From Anastrepha obliqua (Eukaryota > Arthropoda > Insecta > Diptera > Tephritidae): a DNA stretch of 64,000 nucleotides. Numbering within the stretch: position 1 is the stretch's first letter; each line of letters begins with the position of its first letter. The notes beneath the pieces are model-generated. The model searched no databases and was not told the origin of the DNA. It saw only the letters and a list, made by a program, of their open reading frames with translations. Shown in pieces: positions 11,423 to 23,212 of this stretch. The DNA lies in assembly GCF_027943255.1 (NCBI RefSeq), contig NC_072895.1, positions 30,974,001 to 31,038,000 on the forward strand, read 5' to 3'. Both the position numbers and the translations under genes were made by a program.

Positions 11423-12193
11423 TTGGAGGAATCCCTAAAAAGAAAAGTCACTCAAAAAACCATTTATAAACGTTTAAAAGCAGCCGGATACATTCACAAA
11501 CAAGGAAATTGGGTGCCACACGAATTGAAGCCGAGAGACGTTGAGAGACGATTTTGCATGTCTGAAACGCTGCTTCATCGTCACAAAAAGAAATCGTTTT
11601 TGCATCGTTTTGTCACTGGCGATGAAAAGTGGATTCATTACGACAACCCAAAGCGTAAAGGATCATATGTGAAGCCAGGCCAACCAGTCAAATCTATACC
11701 AAAGCCGAATATTCATGGTTTGAAGGTAATGCTTTGTATTTGGTGGGATCAGAAGGGTGTGCTGTACTACAAGCTGTTAAAATCGGACCAGAAGATCACG
11801 GGAGAGCTATACAGGCAATAATTGATACGTTTGAAGCAAGCAATAGCCGAAAAACGGCCAGAATAGGCGACCAGACACGAGAAATTGATATTCCATCATG
11901 ACAATGCTCGGCCACATGTTGCAGTACCGGTCAAAAATTATTTGGAAAATGCCGGATGGGAAATTCTACCTCACCCGTCTTATACCCCATTCATAGCTCC
12001 TTCTGATTACCACTAGTTTCGGTCGATGCAGAATCACCTTTCTGGAATACGGTTCACCAATGTTCAAGGTATTAAAATATGGCTTGATGACTTTCTAGGC
12101 GCAAAATATGAGAATTTTTTTTGGGATTGAATCCATATATTGCCTGAAAGATAGGTAAAAGTTGCCGCTTCGGATGGACAATATTTTGAATAA
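11423..12193 (+). pseudogene. DD34D mariner transposase, mauritiana-like, 5'-truncated
   Basis: From 11423 the frame reads VTQKTIYKRLKAAGYIHKQG and then NWVPHELKPRDVERRF (second helix-turn-helix and WVPHEL motif), VTGDEKWIHYDN with the first catalytic Asp, and VMLCIWWDQKGVLYYKLLK. After frameshifts and stops near 11818 come HHDNARPHVA (second Asp, about 11897) and IAPSDYH (third Asp), with 34 residues between, as in classical mariners. The usual YSPD motif is changed to YTPF. The C-terminus ends VAASDGQYFE and a stop at 12193. About 60 N-terminal residues are missing. It is inactive, with a lineage different from the DD34D copies at 16.1, 23.2 and 63.7 kb. Confidence 0.88.
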
Positions 12194-13199
12194 AATATTT
12201 TTTCACTTTAATATTTAAATAAATGGTTTTTAACAAAAAAATACGAAATTAATTACTGGTACAGCCAATACAATTATCCATGCATTCATGAACGTATGCA
12301 CCTCCATATTTTCAATCCTTGACCTTCTTATCTCAATCAATTTCAATTTATATTTTGAACTGAAGCAGTTCGTTTAAAATCTTTCGAAAATTTATCTGTG
12401 CCTTAAGTAATGTAACGGGAATATTTAATTGCATATTTTTTCACATTTGGCTCGGTAATGCATTTAGGGAAAACTGTTCGTTAGCGTGGAAAAAATTTAT
12501 TGTTTTAATTTTCACAATGGCGAAAAATGCGAAAAGGGCGAAATGAAATGGGAATAAAATGCACGTCGCTGTGGTGCAGATATGGACAAACTATTTAACT
12601 CCATATGTATATACAAATAAATATGTTTATTAATACATACATACACCACAGCAATGCCCATTTGTGTTCTTAGTAGAAACGCGCCGTTGGCGAAAGCAAT
12701 GAGTCGAACAATCGGAGGATAATCACTGGACTAGTCCATTGAGGCATAGTTAGCAGAAACGATAAATTCGTATCTTACATTATCCAACAGAGCAGCAAAA
12801 TAAGTAATATACAAAAATTTTGTCAATTTTTCGAATAGACTGTGTCACTTAAATGCAAATTGTTTTTGAGTTTCGTACTTGGAAAAAAGAATTTGGTAAC
12901 AGCAACAAATTTGAAACGTTATAAATTTAACTCAGTTGCCCTGAAATTACTAAATTTTAAGTGTAGATATTATAGTATTTATATTGAACAAAAGAGGTAA
13001 AATGGACTGGACTAAGCATAGTGGGAGAAAGAATCTAGATTAAGGGGTTATATACGTCCAGCAGCTCCAAAAATGCGCTAAATGAAAAACTGTTTTTAGA
13101 AGGGAGAACAATAGAAGTAAATATAAAAAAAATGTTATGCATTGCTTATTATTATTTAATATTTATAAAAAAAATTATTTTAATTTTTCTTTCCAAAAC
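12194..13199. other. Unassigned AT-rich spacer between two mariners
   Basis: AT-rich sequence with no recognisable coding motif. I see short ATGT/ACAT microsatellite-like pieces near 12604-12645. Confidence 0.4.
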
Positions 13200-13202
13200 T
13201 TA

Positions 13203-14350
13203 TTATAAAGCGTGGTTAAATTTTAAGGGCCGATATTGAATGTCAACCACACCTAAACGTCAAGTTCTTTTCTGCATTTCATTTGACATTTTTCAATCTC
13301 CGACTCACTCAATTTGAGCTATGGAAAGATACACAATCGAGCAACGCGTTAAAGTTATTCCGGCTTATTATGAAAACAGGCGTTAAAATCAATCATACTG
13401 CAGAAAATATTCCTGCTGTTCGCGATAGTGTGGTTGAAGAGCCGTCCACCTCAACGCGTCGTCGTGCCGAACAATTGCACCTCTCACGCCCGTCGTTGAT
13501 GAACATCATGCATAAAGACTTGCATTCACACGCTCACAAGGTGCAATTGACTCAAGAACTAAAGCCCATTGACCATTTCAAGCGTCGTCAATGGTCAGAA
13601 TGGTGGCAGGAAATGGCAACAGTGAATAACCAATTCTCGAAGAAAATCATCTTCAGTGATGAGACACATTTTCACCTCAGTGGATTCGTCAATAAGCAGA
13701 ATTGCCGCATTTGGGCGACTGATAATCCAAGAGTGATTGCCCGAAGAACCAATGCACCCACAAAGGGTGACTGTTTGGTGCGGTTTATGGGCCGGCGGCA
13801 TCATTGGGCCGTATTTTTTCCAAAATGAGGCCAATCAGTCAGTTACTGTGAATAGTGTTCCCTATCGTGAAATGATAACGAGCTTTTTATGACCCAAATT
13901 GGAAGATTTGGATGTGGACGATAGTCAGATTCAACAGGACGGTGCCACTTGTCACACAGCCAACGAAGCAATGGCTCTTTTGCGCAAAAAATGTGATGGC
14001 CGAATAATTTCACGTCGCGGCGATGTCAATTGGCCGCCAAGATCATGTGATTTGAAAGCGTTGGACTTCTTTCTTTGGAGTTATTTGAAAAAAAGGTGTA
14101 CGTCGATAAGCCAGCAACAATTCAAGAGCTAAAGGATGAGATAATTCGGCACATTAACGGCATAGAACCTCAATTATGCCTCAGCGTCATCGAAAATTTG
14201 GACCATCGAATGAAGGTGTGCCGCCGAGGCACATACGTAATTGAGCCATACCAATATTATCATAATAAATAGAAATTATAATAATTAAAAAAAAAAATTG
14301 TATTTGATTCAAAATCAAAACCAGCCCTTGGTACTTATGCACCCTTTATA
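13203..14350 (+). mobile_element. DD41D mariner ('rosa'-type) with both terminal inverted repeats
   Basis: The left end reads TATAAAGCGTGGTTAAATTT, followed by AAGGGCCGATATTGA. The complement of the right end reads TATAAAGGGTGCATAAGTAC and then CAAGGGCTGGTTTTGA, so the element is bounded on both sides. Its length of about 1.15 kb fits a complete mariner. The flanking dinucleotide is compatible with a TA target. Related termini occur at 27612 and at both ends of the small element 32055-32390. DD41D mariners of this kind were described in tephritid flies, which supports the host guess. Confidence 0.85.
13321..14272 (+). pseudogene. DD41D mariner transposase pseudogene
   Basis: MERYTIEQRVKVIPAYYENR starts at 13321 and is interrupted by a stop and frameshift near 13383. 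A short N-terminal deletion follows. The next frame (13370-13828) reads VVEEPSTSTRRRAEQLHLSR, then VQLTQELKPIDHFKRRQW and IIFSDETHFHLSGFVNKQ with the first catalytic Asp. After a frameshift near 13795 come IQQDGATCHTANEAM with the second Asp (13930 on) and VNWPPRSCDLKALDFFLW with the third. I count 41 residues between the second and third Asp. After another shift near 14095 the frame continues VYVDKPATIQELKDEIIRHI and ends near 14272. At least three frame disruptions make it inactive. Confidence 0.9.
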
Positions 14351-16074
14351 AAAAATCACGTGACCCAAAGTACAATGGAAAAAAAGTTGCTCCACGGTCT
14401 GCATCATTTCTCCTTGAAATGTTGATGGATTTTTAAAAAGTAAAAAAATTGTTGTAAAATAAAGTTGTAGTTATAGTCTATCGAGCCAGATTTTTGAATT
14501 TCGAAAAATGTTGCAAATGTTTATAAAATTTTTATAAATCCGGCTCTGTAAACTATGAAGAAAACACTTTACAATATTCAAAAAAAAAAAATTGCATCAA
14601 AAACTATGTTATTAAAAACTGTATGAGTAATCATGCGTACCGTGCCGGAAAAAGTAGTTTCGAGAAAAACGAGTAGTAACGGCCAGCTGCCTCAAACGAA
14701 GGACAGCTACCTGTGCGTATCAAACTCTCGTCGGGCAATTACATTTTTTACCAAATAAAAAAATCGATTTTTTTTTTTAAATTTCAAAAATTGAAAATAT
14801 TAAAAAATCAGCGAAAAGTTGAAAGCAGGCAGCCACCTTTGGAGCTACGGTATGACTCCATTTTTGGTTTTTAGTAGGGGGCCCATAAGAGCAAATGTTA
14901 GCTGAATCAGCGAGAGGCGATTCGAGACTTGGAAAAAAAAAATTTTTTGTGATTTATTTTTAATACCTGGTGTTATTTACTAAATCGTTTATAATTGAAC
15001 TTTAATTTAACAGTAAGTTTTTAACACTTTGCACTCTAGGCCGTTTTAGATTGCGCGCACCAGCAACTCGAGACGATTTTGGTCAAATTAGGTAAACATT
15101 TTATATTTGCCTTAAAATCATTTATAAACAAAGAAGCGTTAACAAATAATAAAACTGAGCAGACTGACTCTATGGTCTTGAGTCTCGTCGGGAGCTGAAA
15201 CGTTGCTCGAATTCATACTTGAAATGGGCCGGGCGCAGTATTGGCCTCGCTTGAGTTGACACTTCAAATCAGTCGGGAGCTGTATCGGCAACGCTCTAAT
15301 TAAACTGCTTATTACCCCGTTAACTTGGTTTGTTTGATTTATGTTTCTCTACCCAACGCAGAGCGATCTCTCAGTCCTAGATGGGATATTCTGATTGTAC
15401 ACGCGAAAGCAGCGGCAAGAGGGTTCAGATGAATCTGCAATATTTTAAGATAATTTTAACCGCTATTTTCGATGACGTCATCCACCATGAAGATCTCTGC
15501 GTACGTTCGAATTTTTCACGTACCAAGGCGCTGCTGCTACTGCTCTATGAATCTTGGATTGCGCGGAAGTTAAAACATAAAATAAAAATATGCCAATGTT
15601 GAGCTAAGTGCGTAAAATTGTGAAAATGCATAGAAAAATTAGATATTGGGTAGACAAAGTCTGCCGTGAAAGTAATTTGAAAATCGCTTTTCAGGAACAC
15701 AAAAAATCTTTCAATGATATTTATGCGTAATTTATTTACAACGTAGTCCTACAAACTTCGAATGTCTCTATAAGTTATTGCAAATGAGGTGGATGATTTT
15801 TCGCATCGATCTGAAACCAGTTAAAGCTCTCGGGACGAATAAAATGTTGACCGTAAGTAAGAATAACTACAACTGCATGCCACACACTCATGTCTATAAA
15901 CCGCCAAACAGCCGCATGTGCCATATGTGCGTACTAGGGATAATAAGTTTTAAAATTTTTTCTATACTGGGATTTCGGGATCTCGTATTACGATCCCGCG
16001 TTTTCGGGACTAGTCTGAGGAACTCTTTCTGCTCTACAAAACTAAGTTAATTGCATTTTTGAGTTATTTCATTT
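14351..16074. other. Unassigned AT-rich region, about 1.7 kb
   Basis: Poly(A)/poly(T)-rich sequence. GTCGGGAGCTG occurs twice (about 15188 and 15273). I see no coding motif. The last 60 bases before 16075 match the 5' flank/UTR of the mariner at 30.5 kb (AAAACTAAGTTAATTG), so the mariner may begin near 16030. Confidence 0.4.
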
Positions 16075-16835
16075 TTTATTACTTTTGAGGCTTAGAAATG
16101 GAATACTCAGCAGGCAAAAATTGCGATTGGTTTACGAAGCTCAAAACTAGTTTGCGAAGTTCAAAAATCTAAATTCTATGTAAAACGTCTCAAGTCTCTT
16201 TTGAAGGAGTGGCGGAACGGTCCCAAAACAATCGTGAATTGGCGAAAAAAATGAGCAGCGATCATAAAACGATTCTCAGTCATCTACATTCAATGGTATT
16301 TACCGAAAAATTGGGAGCCTGGGTGCCTTACGAGCTCAATGAAAAATACAAAGTCAGTCGCCTTCAAGTCGCCTTCAAATTGCTTCTCAGTATTTCGCCC
16401 GCCATCGAGCAGCACGCGGTCATAAACAACGCTTTTTGTACCAAATCGTCACGGGAAATGAGAAATGGTGCCTATACTTCAGTACGTAGCAGAAAAAGAA
16501 GTGGATGGGTCCAGGAGATGCGTCGAACCCGAGAGTCCAGTCGGATCTTCATCCGAAGAAGACCATGATATGTCATCGGTGGGATTGAGAGGGCATGGTG
16601 CATTGGGAAACGCTCGAAAAGAATGCCACGATCAACAAGGAGCTCTACTTCGTCCAACTACACCGCGTGAATGAGGCTATTAGAATGAAAAAAGTCGACA
16701 TAGTCAAACCATACTCCTTCACGAGAACGCCAGGCCCCATGTTGCACAAGTCGTCAAAGCCGCACTCCAAGAGCTCGAATAAGAGGTCCTTCAGCATTCT
16801 CCGGACCTTGCACCTATTGATCACCTAGTAGTGGG
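16030..16835 (+). mobile_element. DD34D mariner (second type), internally deleted and 3'-truncated
   Basis: The 5' part (AAAACTAAGTTAATTG, then GGCTTAGAAATGGAATACTC) matches the mariner copy split at 27.8-30.5 kb. Most of the first helix-turn-helix is deleted. From 16209 the frame reads ERSQNNRELAKKMSSDHKTI and LSHLHSMVFTEKLGAWVPYE. Frame-broken remnants follow: the GDEKW region near 16455, VHWETLEKNATINKELY near 16597, and the second-Asp region near 16730. An 11-bp tandem duplication (GTCGCCTTCAA) lies at about 16358-16380. The sequence CTTCAAATTGCTTCTCAG here is the uninterrupted form of the site into which a LINE has inserted at 28.4-30.1 kb. It ends near 16835 without a recognisable 3' repeat. 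Confidence 0.75.
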
Positions 16836-17384
16836 CTGTGACTCTTCTGTGACATTCTACCTTACAACCGGTTTATAAGGTTTTGTATTTATTGTAATAA
16901 TGGGCTTCTTTTGAGTAATGATGAGTGAACTTCACTTACTTCTATCGACATTCTTCTGGAATGCAAGCCTTATTCTTGTATGAGATTTCTGCAAATGCCA
17001 AGTTGTTGCCCGTTAGATGAGTGGAAGTGATGTAAAAAAATTATTTCCCTCAACCGTAATTCTTTACTGTACCGGTTTACTTGAAATGCACTGGGTGAAT
17101 CGTGTGGGATCTCTGTATGGCTCCAATTGTTCAGTTACAGTCACAGCATCTTGGGCTTTATGAAGCCGACGAAAATTGAAGTTGAGCGTTTTGAATATAT
17201 CACTTATCGTAGTAGCTCAACGGTGTGCTGATATTTGCATTTTATATCTCCTGAGGCAATCAGAAGTCCAAAGAAAGCATACATATTTTATTGATATCCG
17301 CGAAAGATTTAGAGATTTCTATTCGAGAAGCGCATTCTAGAGGTTTCGATGGACATACTTGTTGACGAACAATCTTTTGTGTCC
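16836..17384. other. Unassigned spacer
   Basis: No supported coding motif on the plus strand. The minus strand from about 17380 down to 17100 may be a degraded continuation of the piggyBac-like frame that starts at 17610. Confidence 0.3.
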
Positions 17385-17630
17385 ATATTTCTATTGATGC
17401 TGAAAATTCAATGGCTTCCTCTTCATCATATTCCACGTCGGCATCTGCGTCATGCTCAATAGGATTTCTGCTTCTGCATCTGAAGCTTCTTCCTTATTTG
17501 GGAGGCAATCAGTATCTTTATCTGAATCTGCCTGAAGTGGTTTCCCGGAATCAATAAACTCGATGTTCTCATTGTCGTCATGCGTGTGCGCTAACTTATC
17601 CAACCATCATTGCTGTTCTCGTTCACTCAT
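17160..17630 (-). pseudogene. Possible piggyBac-like N-terminal fragment
   Basis: On the minus strand MSEREQQ, a stop, then WLDKLAHTHDDNENIEFIDS and a long Asp/Glu-rich stretch (DADADVEYDEEEAIEF) end in WTQKIVRQQVCPSKP and a weak FADINK...LPQEI segment. An acidic N-terminus followed by 'NIVR.Q.GP...' and an 'F...F...I...I...T' helix is the order seen in piggyBac-type transposases. The catalytic core is absent. I do not recognise a closer relative, so the call is tentative. An unrelated acidic host protein fragment is the alternative. Confidence 0.3.
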
Positions 17631-17924
17631 TCATAAGAACCTTTGTCAAGTTATCTGGCCAGCCTTTGCTGACAATTGATTTTGTAAAATAATCTTTGCT
17701 AAAATAATCTTCAGTAAAATATAAAAGAAAGCAATAAAAACAAAGGAAAAAAGGTGATACAAACAACCGTTCATACATTTTCCATACCAATATGATTGTG
17801 GTACGATTGTGCAATGGACAAATGGTCGTTTTAAAAATCCGAATTGGTACAGCTGCACCAAGGATATCACAGAGAGGGTAATATACTTATTTACTTAGTT
17901 AGGGTAGAATGAAAAATCTAGTAG

Positions 17925-19240
17925 GTTGGGTTAGGTTAAGTTAAATGACTGCCCTTGCGAGGGACTCACTTAGACAAAAATTTAGAATTTGTCCGTTGTG
18001 ATACCACACAGGGAGAGGGGAGGGGAAAAGGAGAAGCGGGAAGAACAAGAAGTGTAGAAAGAAGGAAGAAGGCCCTTGGCAACCAACAGTGGCGATTTAC
18101 GTTTGTATTAACCGCTTCAAGCTACTGATACTGATACTAACTTCAGCTGATGTGTTATACTTAAACCGACAATATCCGCCAGTGTGGCGAAAAAGTGAGC
18201 GCCCAGATGTTTAAACTTTTGTCCAACGAGAGCAGGGCAGCTAAGAAGAAGGTGTTGAGATGATTCCACCACATCCTCCAGACAATTTCTGCAGAAAGGG
18301 CTTCAAGCAATCTCAAGTCTCACGGCGTGGACATCTAACGGACAATGTCCTGTGAGGATACCCACCAAATTCGACAGCTGCGGCCTTGTAAGCCTAAGGC
18401 AGTTCTCTTCAACGCCTCCGATCAACTCGAGGCCAGAAGGATCTCGCGCCTTTGCACATCTGCATTTTAGTGCACTATCCCAGTGCTCGCTGAGTTGACG
18501 CGAGGCTCATCTTTCCAATAGCACACCACAGGTTCTCAAGGAAACTACAATACTCTCATATTTCAATGCAGCCGTCTCAAGAGTCCCCTGTTTAGCCAGC
18601 TAAACGGCCCTTTCCGGCAGTTTCTCTCTATGCTGCTGTGACCGGTAACCCAAATGAGCATAATATCGAAGTACCTCGATGCAATCAAGCGGAAAGTCAG
18701 GCATTCCCTGAGTAATTTCGAACGCGCATGCAACGATGCCAAGGCTCTAATCGCCACTTGGCTGTCAAAGTAGATATTTACCTCCTTTACAGCAATAACA
18801 GAAACGAGCAACCAATCCACTGCCTCCTGAATCGCGGCTACTTCCGCTTGGATACACCACAGTGGTCCGGGAGTTTAAATTTGTGCTTGATGGCGAGCTC
18901 ATCGCAGAATACTCCCCCACCAACTTTTCTGTCCAACTTTGAGCGATCCATAAACATGTTTGCCATTCCCTGCCTCCATATTTTATACCCTGCCCACTCT
19001 TTCCTTGAAGGAATATGAATGCGAACAGTTCCGCTCGGACCTAGCGAGGGTATACAATTATCCAGCACCATGGGGATGAATTCAAAGTTTTTAAGAATGC
19101 TGAAGTGTCCGTAGCTCAAGTCGAGCTTATGGTCAGAACATCTCAATCTGATTGCGGCGCGTGTAGTAGCAGCTTTTCCTTCAATGTCCACGGGTACCAC
19201 AATCACCCGAAGCTCGAAGCGCTCCACTGATTCCAATGAA
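17925..19240 (-). pseudogene. I/LOA-type LINE (family A), 3' half with RNase H
   Basis: In minus order, 19236-18838 reads LRVIVVPVDIEGKAATTRAA and LSYGHFSILKNFEFIP (post-RT linker), then MFMDRSKLDRKVGGGVF. The last is the first RNase H motif, usually F.DGSK. After a frameshift near 18860 it continues CIQAEVAAIQEAVDWLL, VNIYFDSQVAIRAL and IMLIWVTGHSSIERNC, which carry the RNase H Glu, Asp and His motifs. The zinc knuckle FCRNCLEDVVESSQHLLLSC lies near 18290-18220. The 3' end, read on the minus strand, is AACTTAACCTAACCCAACC near 17945-17925. The same family recurs at 31550-31990 and 47750-49205. The RT and endonuclease are missing. Confidence 0.8.
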
Positions 19241-19344
19241 GAATCGTTCTCACGACAGTTCTGCCTTACCTGAACGACCCGTATTTATATTCTGCCAATG
19301 ACTGTCACTTAAGCAACATTTCCCATATATGTAAGGGAAGGTTT

Positions 19345-19385
19345 GTGCTGTTACAACAACAACAACAACAACATCAACAACAGTG
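19345..19385. repeat. (CAA)n microsatellite
   Basis: ACAACAACAACAACAACA followed by CATCAACAACAG. It is preceded by the unique stretch GTAAGGGAAGGTTTGTGCTG near 19330. CAA tracts also occur at 38500-39070. Confidence 0.8.
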
Positions 19386-21370
19386 CGACCTCAGATCAAG
19401 TAAGTCAGTTCATCTTATTGCCTTTTATATTAAGGAGAAAACAAAAACAAAAAGAGAAACTTTCAGTCCTAGCCATATTTGCCAAAAAGTTCGGGTCAAT
19501 GTTGCTTTTTTGCCATCAAAAAGAATTAGCCTATTTGAATTTCATATGGCCCATAAGAAATTACAAATCGCGCTAATCCCGAAATTCTTAGCAAAGAAAC
19601 CCGAATCTTTCAACACTTAAAACATACATCCCTAGTACATTCATGCATAAATTCAACTTTCGTTTTTCACTTTCCATTTTCCTCTTCATTTTTATGGCGT
19701 GTCTTGCCCTTTCCTTCGGGTTGTTGCCTCTGTTGGTGCGTTTCAATAATTTAACGCAATTTTTGCAATTACACGCAATCACATCCACCATAAATAAACC
19801 GCCTGAGCGCACTTACGTGCCATCTTCTTTTTAAATTCTCCAAGTTTTTTTTATTGCCTTTCTTTCCTCATATTCTCCGCTTGTTGTTGCTGCTCTTTCC
19901 GCTTCCTTTTATTGCAATTCCGCTTTGTTATAATACACCAGTGCCTCGCTGTTTCAGCGTTCCAACGATGTCATTGTTGTCATTTTTTCGGTGGCCCATA
20001 AAATGTCGTTGTAGTTATTTGTTTTGCTGCGCTGCTGGCGACGCCAATGAACGGCAAAAGGAAAATAAAAAAAGTGCATCGCATATTGCGTTTCTATGTC
20101 TAAAGAAACAAAAAACAAAAATACATAAGTGCGAAAGGCAGCAACTTGAGCCACTGCCAAGAGTCTCATGTGTGAACGACTTTGGAGAGGAATGTAGAGG
20201 AGCGACGCAACATGGCGTGGCAGCTGAAAAACACACAACAGAGACACTTGAGACTTTGTCAAAGGAAAGTACAGCGCAAAAAAAAAAAACAACACGAAAT
20301 TGTGAAAACAAAAAGTCAGCAAAGTAATAAGACCAGATTGAGGAAGAAGGAGAAAGTAAAACATTACAAAGAAGCGTGCCACAATAAAGGGGGAGTTGGG
20401 GAGTCAGCGTTTCTGAATGTAACTAACAAAGCGTGCGGCAAAAACAAAGGAACTGCTGGTGGCACTGGGGCCTGCGCGCCCAGTTTCTTTTTACTTTCAT
20501 CTCTTCCGACAAAACATCTTCAGCGGCGTAACTATTAAAGTTGGCATCAACGTCTTGCTGCAAGTGCGCATTTGTGGCACAAGTAGCAACTACTTAGGGC
20601 AGCAAAGCTGTTTGTATTGTTAGCTGCGCGATGGGCTGGTTGAATGCTGCTTTGCTGTATATTATACTTCTACTGCTTGGCAGTTTGGCTGCCAAGGCGA
20701 CGTTTTCCATTTTCGCCAGCAGCTACTTCGCTTGCAACCCCAGGCGGCCTTATTGTTTTTCACTTCCGGCATCACGCTCTTCGCTCATTTCCGCTTCCTA
20801 CACTGCAGGGCATACGTGTATTGCTGCACGAGTGTGTGTGTACGTGTATGTATGTATAGGTAGCGTATGAGAGTGAAAGAAAATTAATGCAAGTTTCTTC
20901 CTTCCTACAAAGTTGGTTGCTATAAGCGCGAAATTGCGGTACTTCTTTATTGAAGCGCGTGCATTTAGTCTGTGCAGACTCGTGTACATATACTTATATA
21001 TATATATACACCAACAAAAAAAAAAAGTACCAGAGCACAAAAATATAGTATTATATTATTTACGCTTGAGCTTTGTTTTCGAGGGGTTCTACTCTCTTGC
21101 ACGTTTCTATAGTAAATCAGCATAGCAAATTATCTGATCCTTACATTTTAGATATGTGATGTGTTCAGAGAATCTATACATAAAATAAAGAGTAAAATTT
21201 TTGTAGAACATTTCAACTTTCTAACTCCTCAATTGATGGGTCTTTTATCGCACTTTTGTGAGAAAGACCCAAAGCACTCGCTACAGAGGGACACAGGGGT
21301 TTCAAATCTACTAAATATTATATTTAAAAATATTTGCCGTAAAATACACCAAAGCTGATAGTTCAACTTA
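19386..21370. other. Unassigned region, possibly non-repetitive host DNA
   Basis: Contains T- and A-rich stretches and a relatively GC-richer part (20130-20830). There is GT-rich simple sequence near 20827-20860 and a TATATATATATA run near 20995-21009. Several overlapping open frames on both strands have no recognisable motif, and their composition suggests chance. I cannot support a gene. Confidence 0.35.
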
Positions 21371-21373
21371 AGG

Positions 21374-22088
21374 GGGAAGCCTGCTTTAGAGGCTTCAAAA
21401 AATCGATTTTTTTGTGGATTTTTTTGGGAAGGAAAGAAATATTCGATTGAAATGAAATTTTCTGGTTTTATAGTTATATATTTCAGCAGTTTACTAAATT
21501 TTTTTTCAATAAAATACATGTCATATTATGCCTGGTACAAGCATTTGGCGAGGTGCCTCGAGTGTGCATGTGTCATGCGGTCGCAATTTTCATTTGAAAC
21601 CAAAAACCCCAAAAGTGTTTTATTTTGGTATAGTACAGCTTCTAGTTAAACCAAGAAAATTAAACAAAAACTGAGGAATTCAACAATTTTTCGCTAATTA
21701 AAAAAAAAAATTTTTTTTGGAAAAAGAAATTCACTTTAGATTGTTTAAAAAGTGGGTTAATCATAACTTGCTTAAAGTTTTTGGGTTCAACTAAAAGAAA
21801 ATTTAATTCCGAATACAATCAATGCTATCTCGTTTCGATAGGTCGTTAAACTTTTTTCCTATATTTCCCGCCAATTAGGAAAAATCGTAAAAATAAAAAA
21901 CCGAGAAACCGCACTTCGAGCGATCCGGCCGCTCGTATACCTGCTCGACGCTTGCTCACAATTTTTTCTGTAACTCCGAAAATATTTTGAATTTGCTTCT
22001 AGAATTTTGAGGATAGATTCTTGGATAGTTTGGGAAGACATTTGTGCAAAAAAAAACGATTTTTTGAAGCCTCTAAAGCAGCCGGATA
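21374..22088. mobile_element. Non-coding element with terminal inverted repeats (MITE-like)
   Basis: The left arm at 21381 reads CTGCTTTAGAGGCTTCAAAA, followed by AATCG and a T run. The complement of the right arm (about 22083-22046) reads CTGCTTTAGAGGCTTCAAAA, followed by AATCG and a T run. The arms match almost perfectly for about 35 bp and lie about 700 bp apart. The interior is AT-rich with no transposase motifs, so it is a non-autonomous DNA-transposon candidate of unrecognised superfamily. I could not define a target-site duplication. Confidence 0.65.
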
Positions 22089-22239
22089 ACTTACTCGTAA
22101 GGTTTATGAGAATGGGAAAAAATTTGAAGACAAAAATATTTTCGTTCGAATCATTAAAACGGCCTGGTCTGAAACTTCACTAGGCCAACTGAAAAACTTA
22201 TATAAATCCATTTATCACCCATAGAAATTATTGCCTCCA

Positions 22240-22540
22240 ATTAACTGAATCGGACTGTATTATGGAAGTCCTTCCAGCGGTGCAGGGGTTAGAATTTGCC
22301 GGAGGAAAGGTATGCCTGTCGTAAAAGGCGGCTAAAATCTAGAGTTACCAGCCCCTGAGCAGTATGGAAGCTCAACTGCTAGTGTCATCGGGTACGAGCT
22401 CTGACCGAAGACTTAATCTCGGTACCATGGGGGACCGGGGAGTCCTCAGAATCCCCTCTGACCTGTTCTTGGGAACGGGCCTTCGGGGAGATTTTCGTAG
22501 TGGCTCTGGCTAAAAACAATGTTGCTTTAGCAATTTTAAT
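22240..22540 (+). repeat. Possible retroposon 5'-region fragment
   Basis: GC-richer than its surroundings. It contains GGAAAGGTATGCCTGTCGTA and AAAGGCGGCTAAAATC near 22302-22340, a phrase I associate, without certainty, with dispersed repeats in insect genomes. It has no coding frame. Boundaries are guesses from composition. Confidence 0.3.
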
Positions 22541-22589
22541 TTTCGACTAAATATAAGAAATTAGCTCCGGTTGTTCAGATGGCTACCTC

Positions 22590-22870
22590 AGGTCTGGACA
22601 ATCGGTAATAGTAGCTACTGTGGTAAAGCATCCGGTCCTAAGGCAGGCTAATATCAAGAGCGACTCCGAAAGTAATCTTTTCGATCGAACAGTAGTCGGC
22701 GACGTAGTCTACACCGCGGACGAAGAGGATATCTCTTGGCTATCCGCAGTGTCCAAGAACCAGATTGCAAAGCCCATTATGAGACCTCCAACAGTAGATA
22801 TCTACAGCCAATCGGAGCTGTTGATGTAATGGCGAGGATTAATGGGGCTTAGGTTGGCATTCAGGTAAAA
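22590..22870 (-). pseudogene. LINE 3' end fragment (same family as 45.2 kb)
   Basis: The stretch 22769-22862 (ATTATGAGACCTCC ... ATCTACAGCCA ... TGATGTAATGG) aligns with 45293-45385, which is the C-terminal tail and 3' UTR of the LINE at 45.2-46.2 kb. There is no intact frame. The part from 22590 to 22768 is assigned only by proximity. Confidence 0.5.
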
Positions 22871-23210
22871 ATGCGTTTAAATTACAATCGTTTCCAATGT
22901 TTAGGTTGAAGTGTTTCTCGAAAAGAAAGGGTTGCCGTCTTGCTGCATATTGAATGGGCTGGAAATGAAGATGTCCAACTGAGTAACCGAAATGTAAATA
23001 TTTGAGCGCTTAAGGGAGAAACCTGTTTTCCTGTTAGAAGAAAATAAACAAAAAAAAAAGCAGAAAAAAATTAATAACTTTTTTAATAGCTAACTCAAAT
23101 GCGGGTTATTATAAATAAAATGCCAAATTTCGCATGACACACAAAGTGAAGTCCAAATAAACCAAACAGCTAATAGAAACAACAGGAGCTTTGTTTTGGT
23201 AACTTCGGGT
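22871..23210. other. Unassigned spacer
   Basis: AT-rich, with a poly(A) stretch near 23041-23060. CTTAAGGGAGAAACCTG near 23010 resembles the outer end of the element at 21374 (CTTAAGGGGGAAGCCTG), but no further match is visible. Confidence 0.35.
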
Positions 23211-23212
23211 TT

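Noticed and set aside
13020..14990. Larger TIR element enclosing the DD41D mariner
   Set aside because: Only a 9-bp AGCTCCAAA inverted match near 13063 and 14840; too short to support.
19854..20540. Overlapping open frames of up to 157 codons on both strands
   Set aside because: No recognisable motif, biased Phe/Lys composition and mutual overlap; not enough to call a gene.
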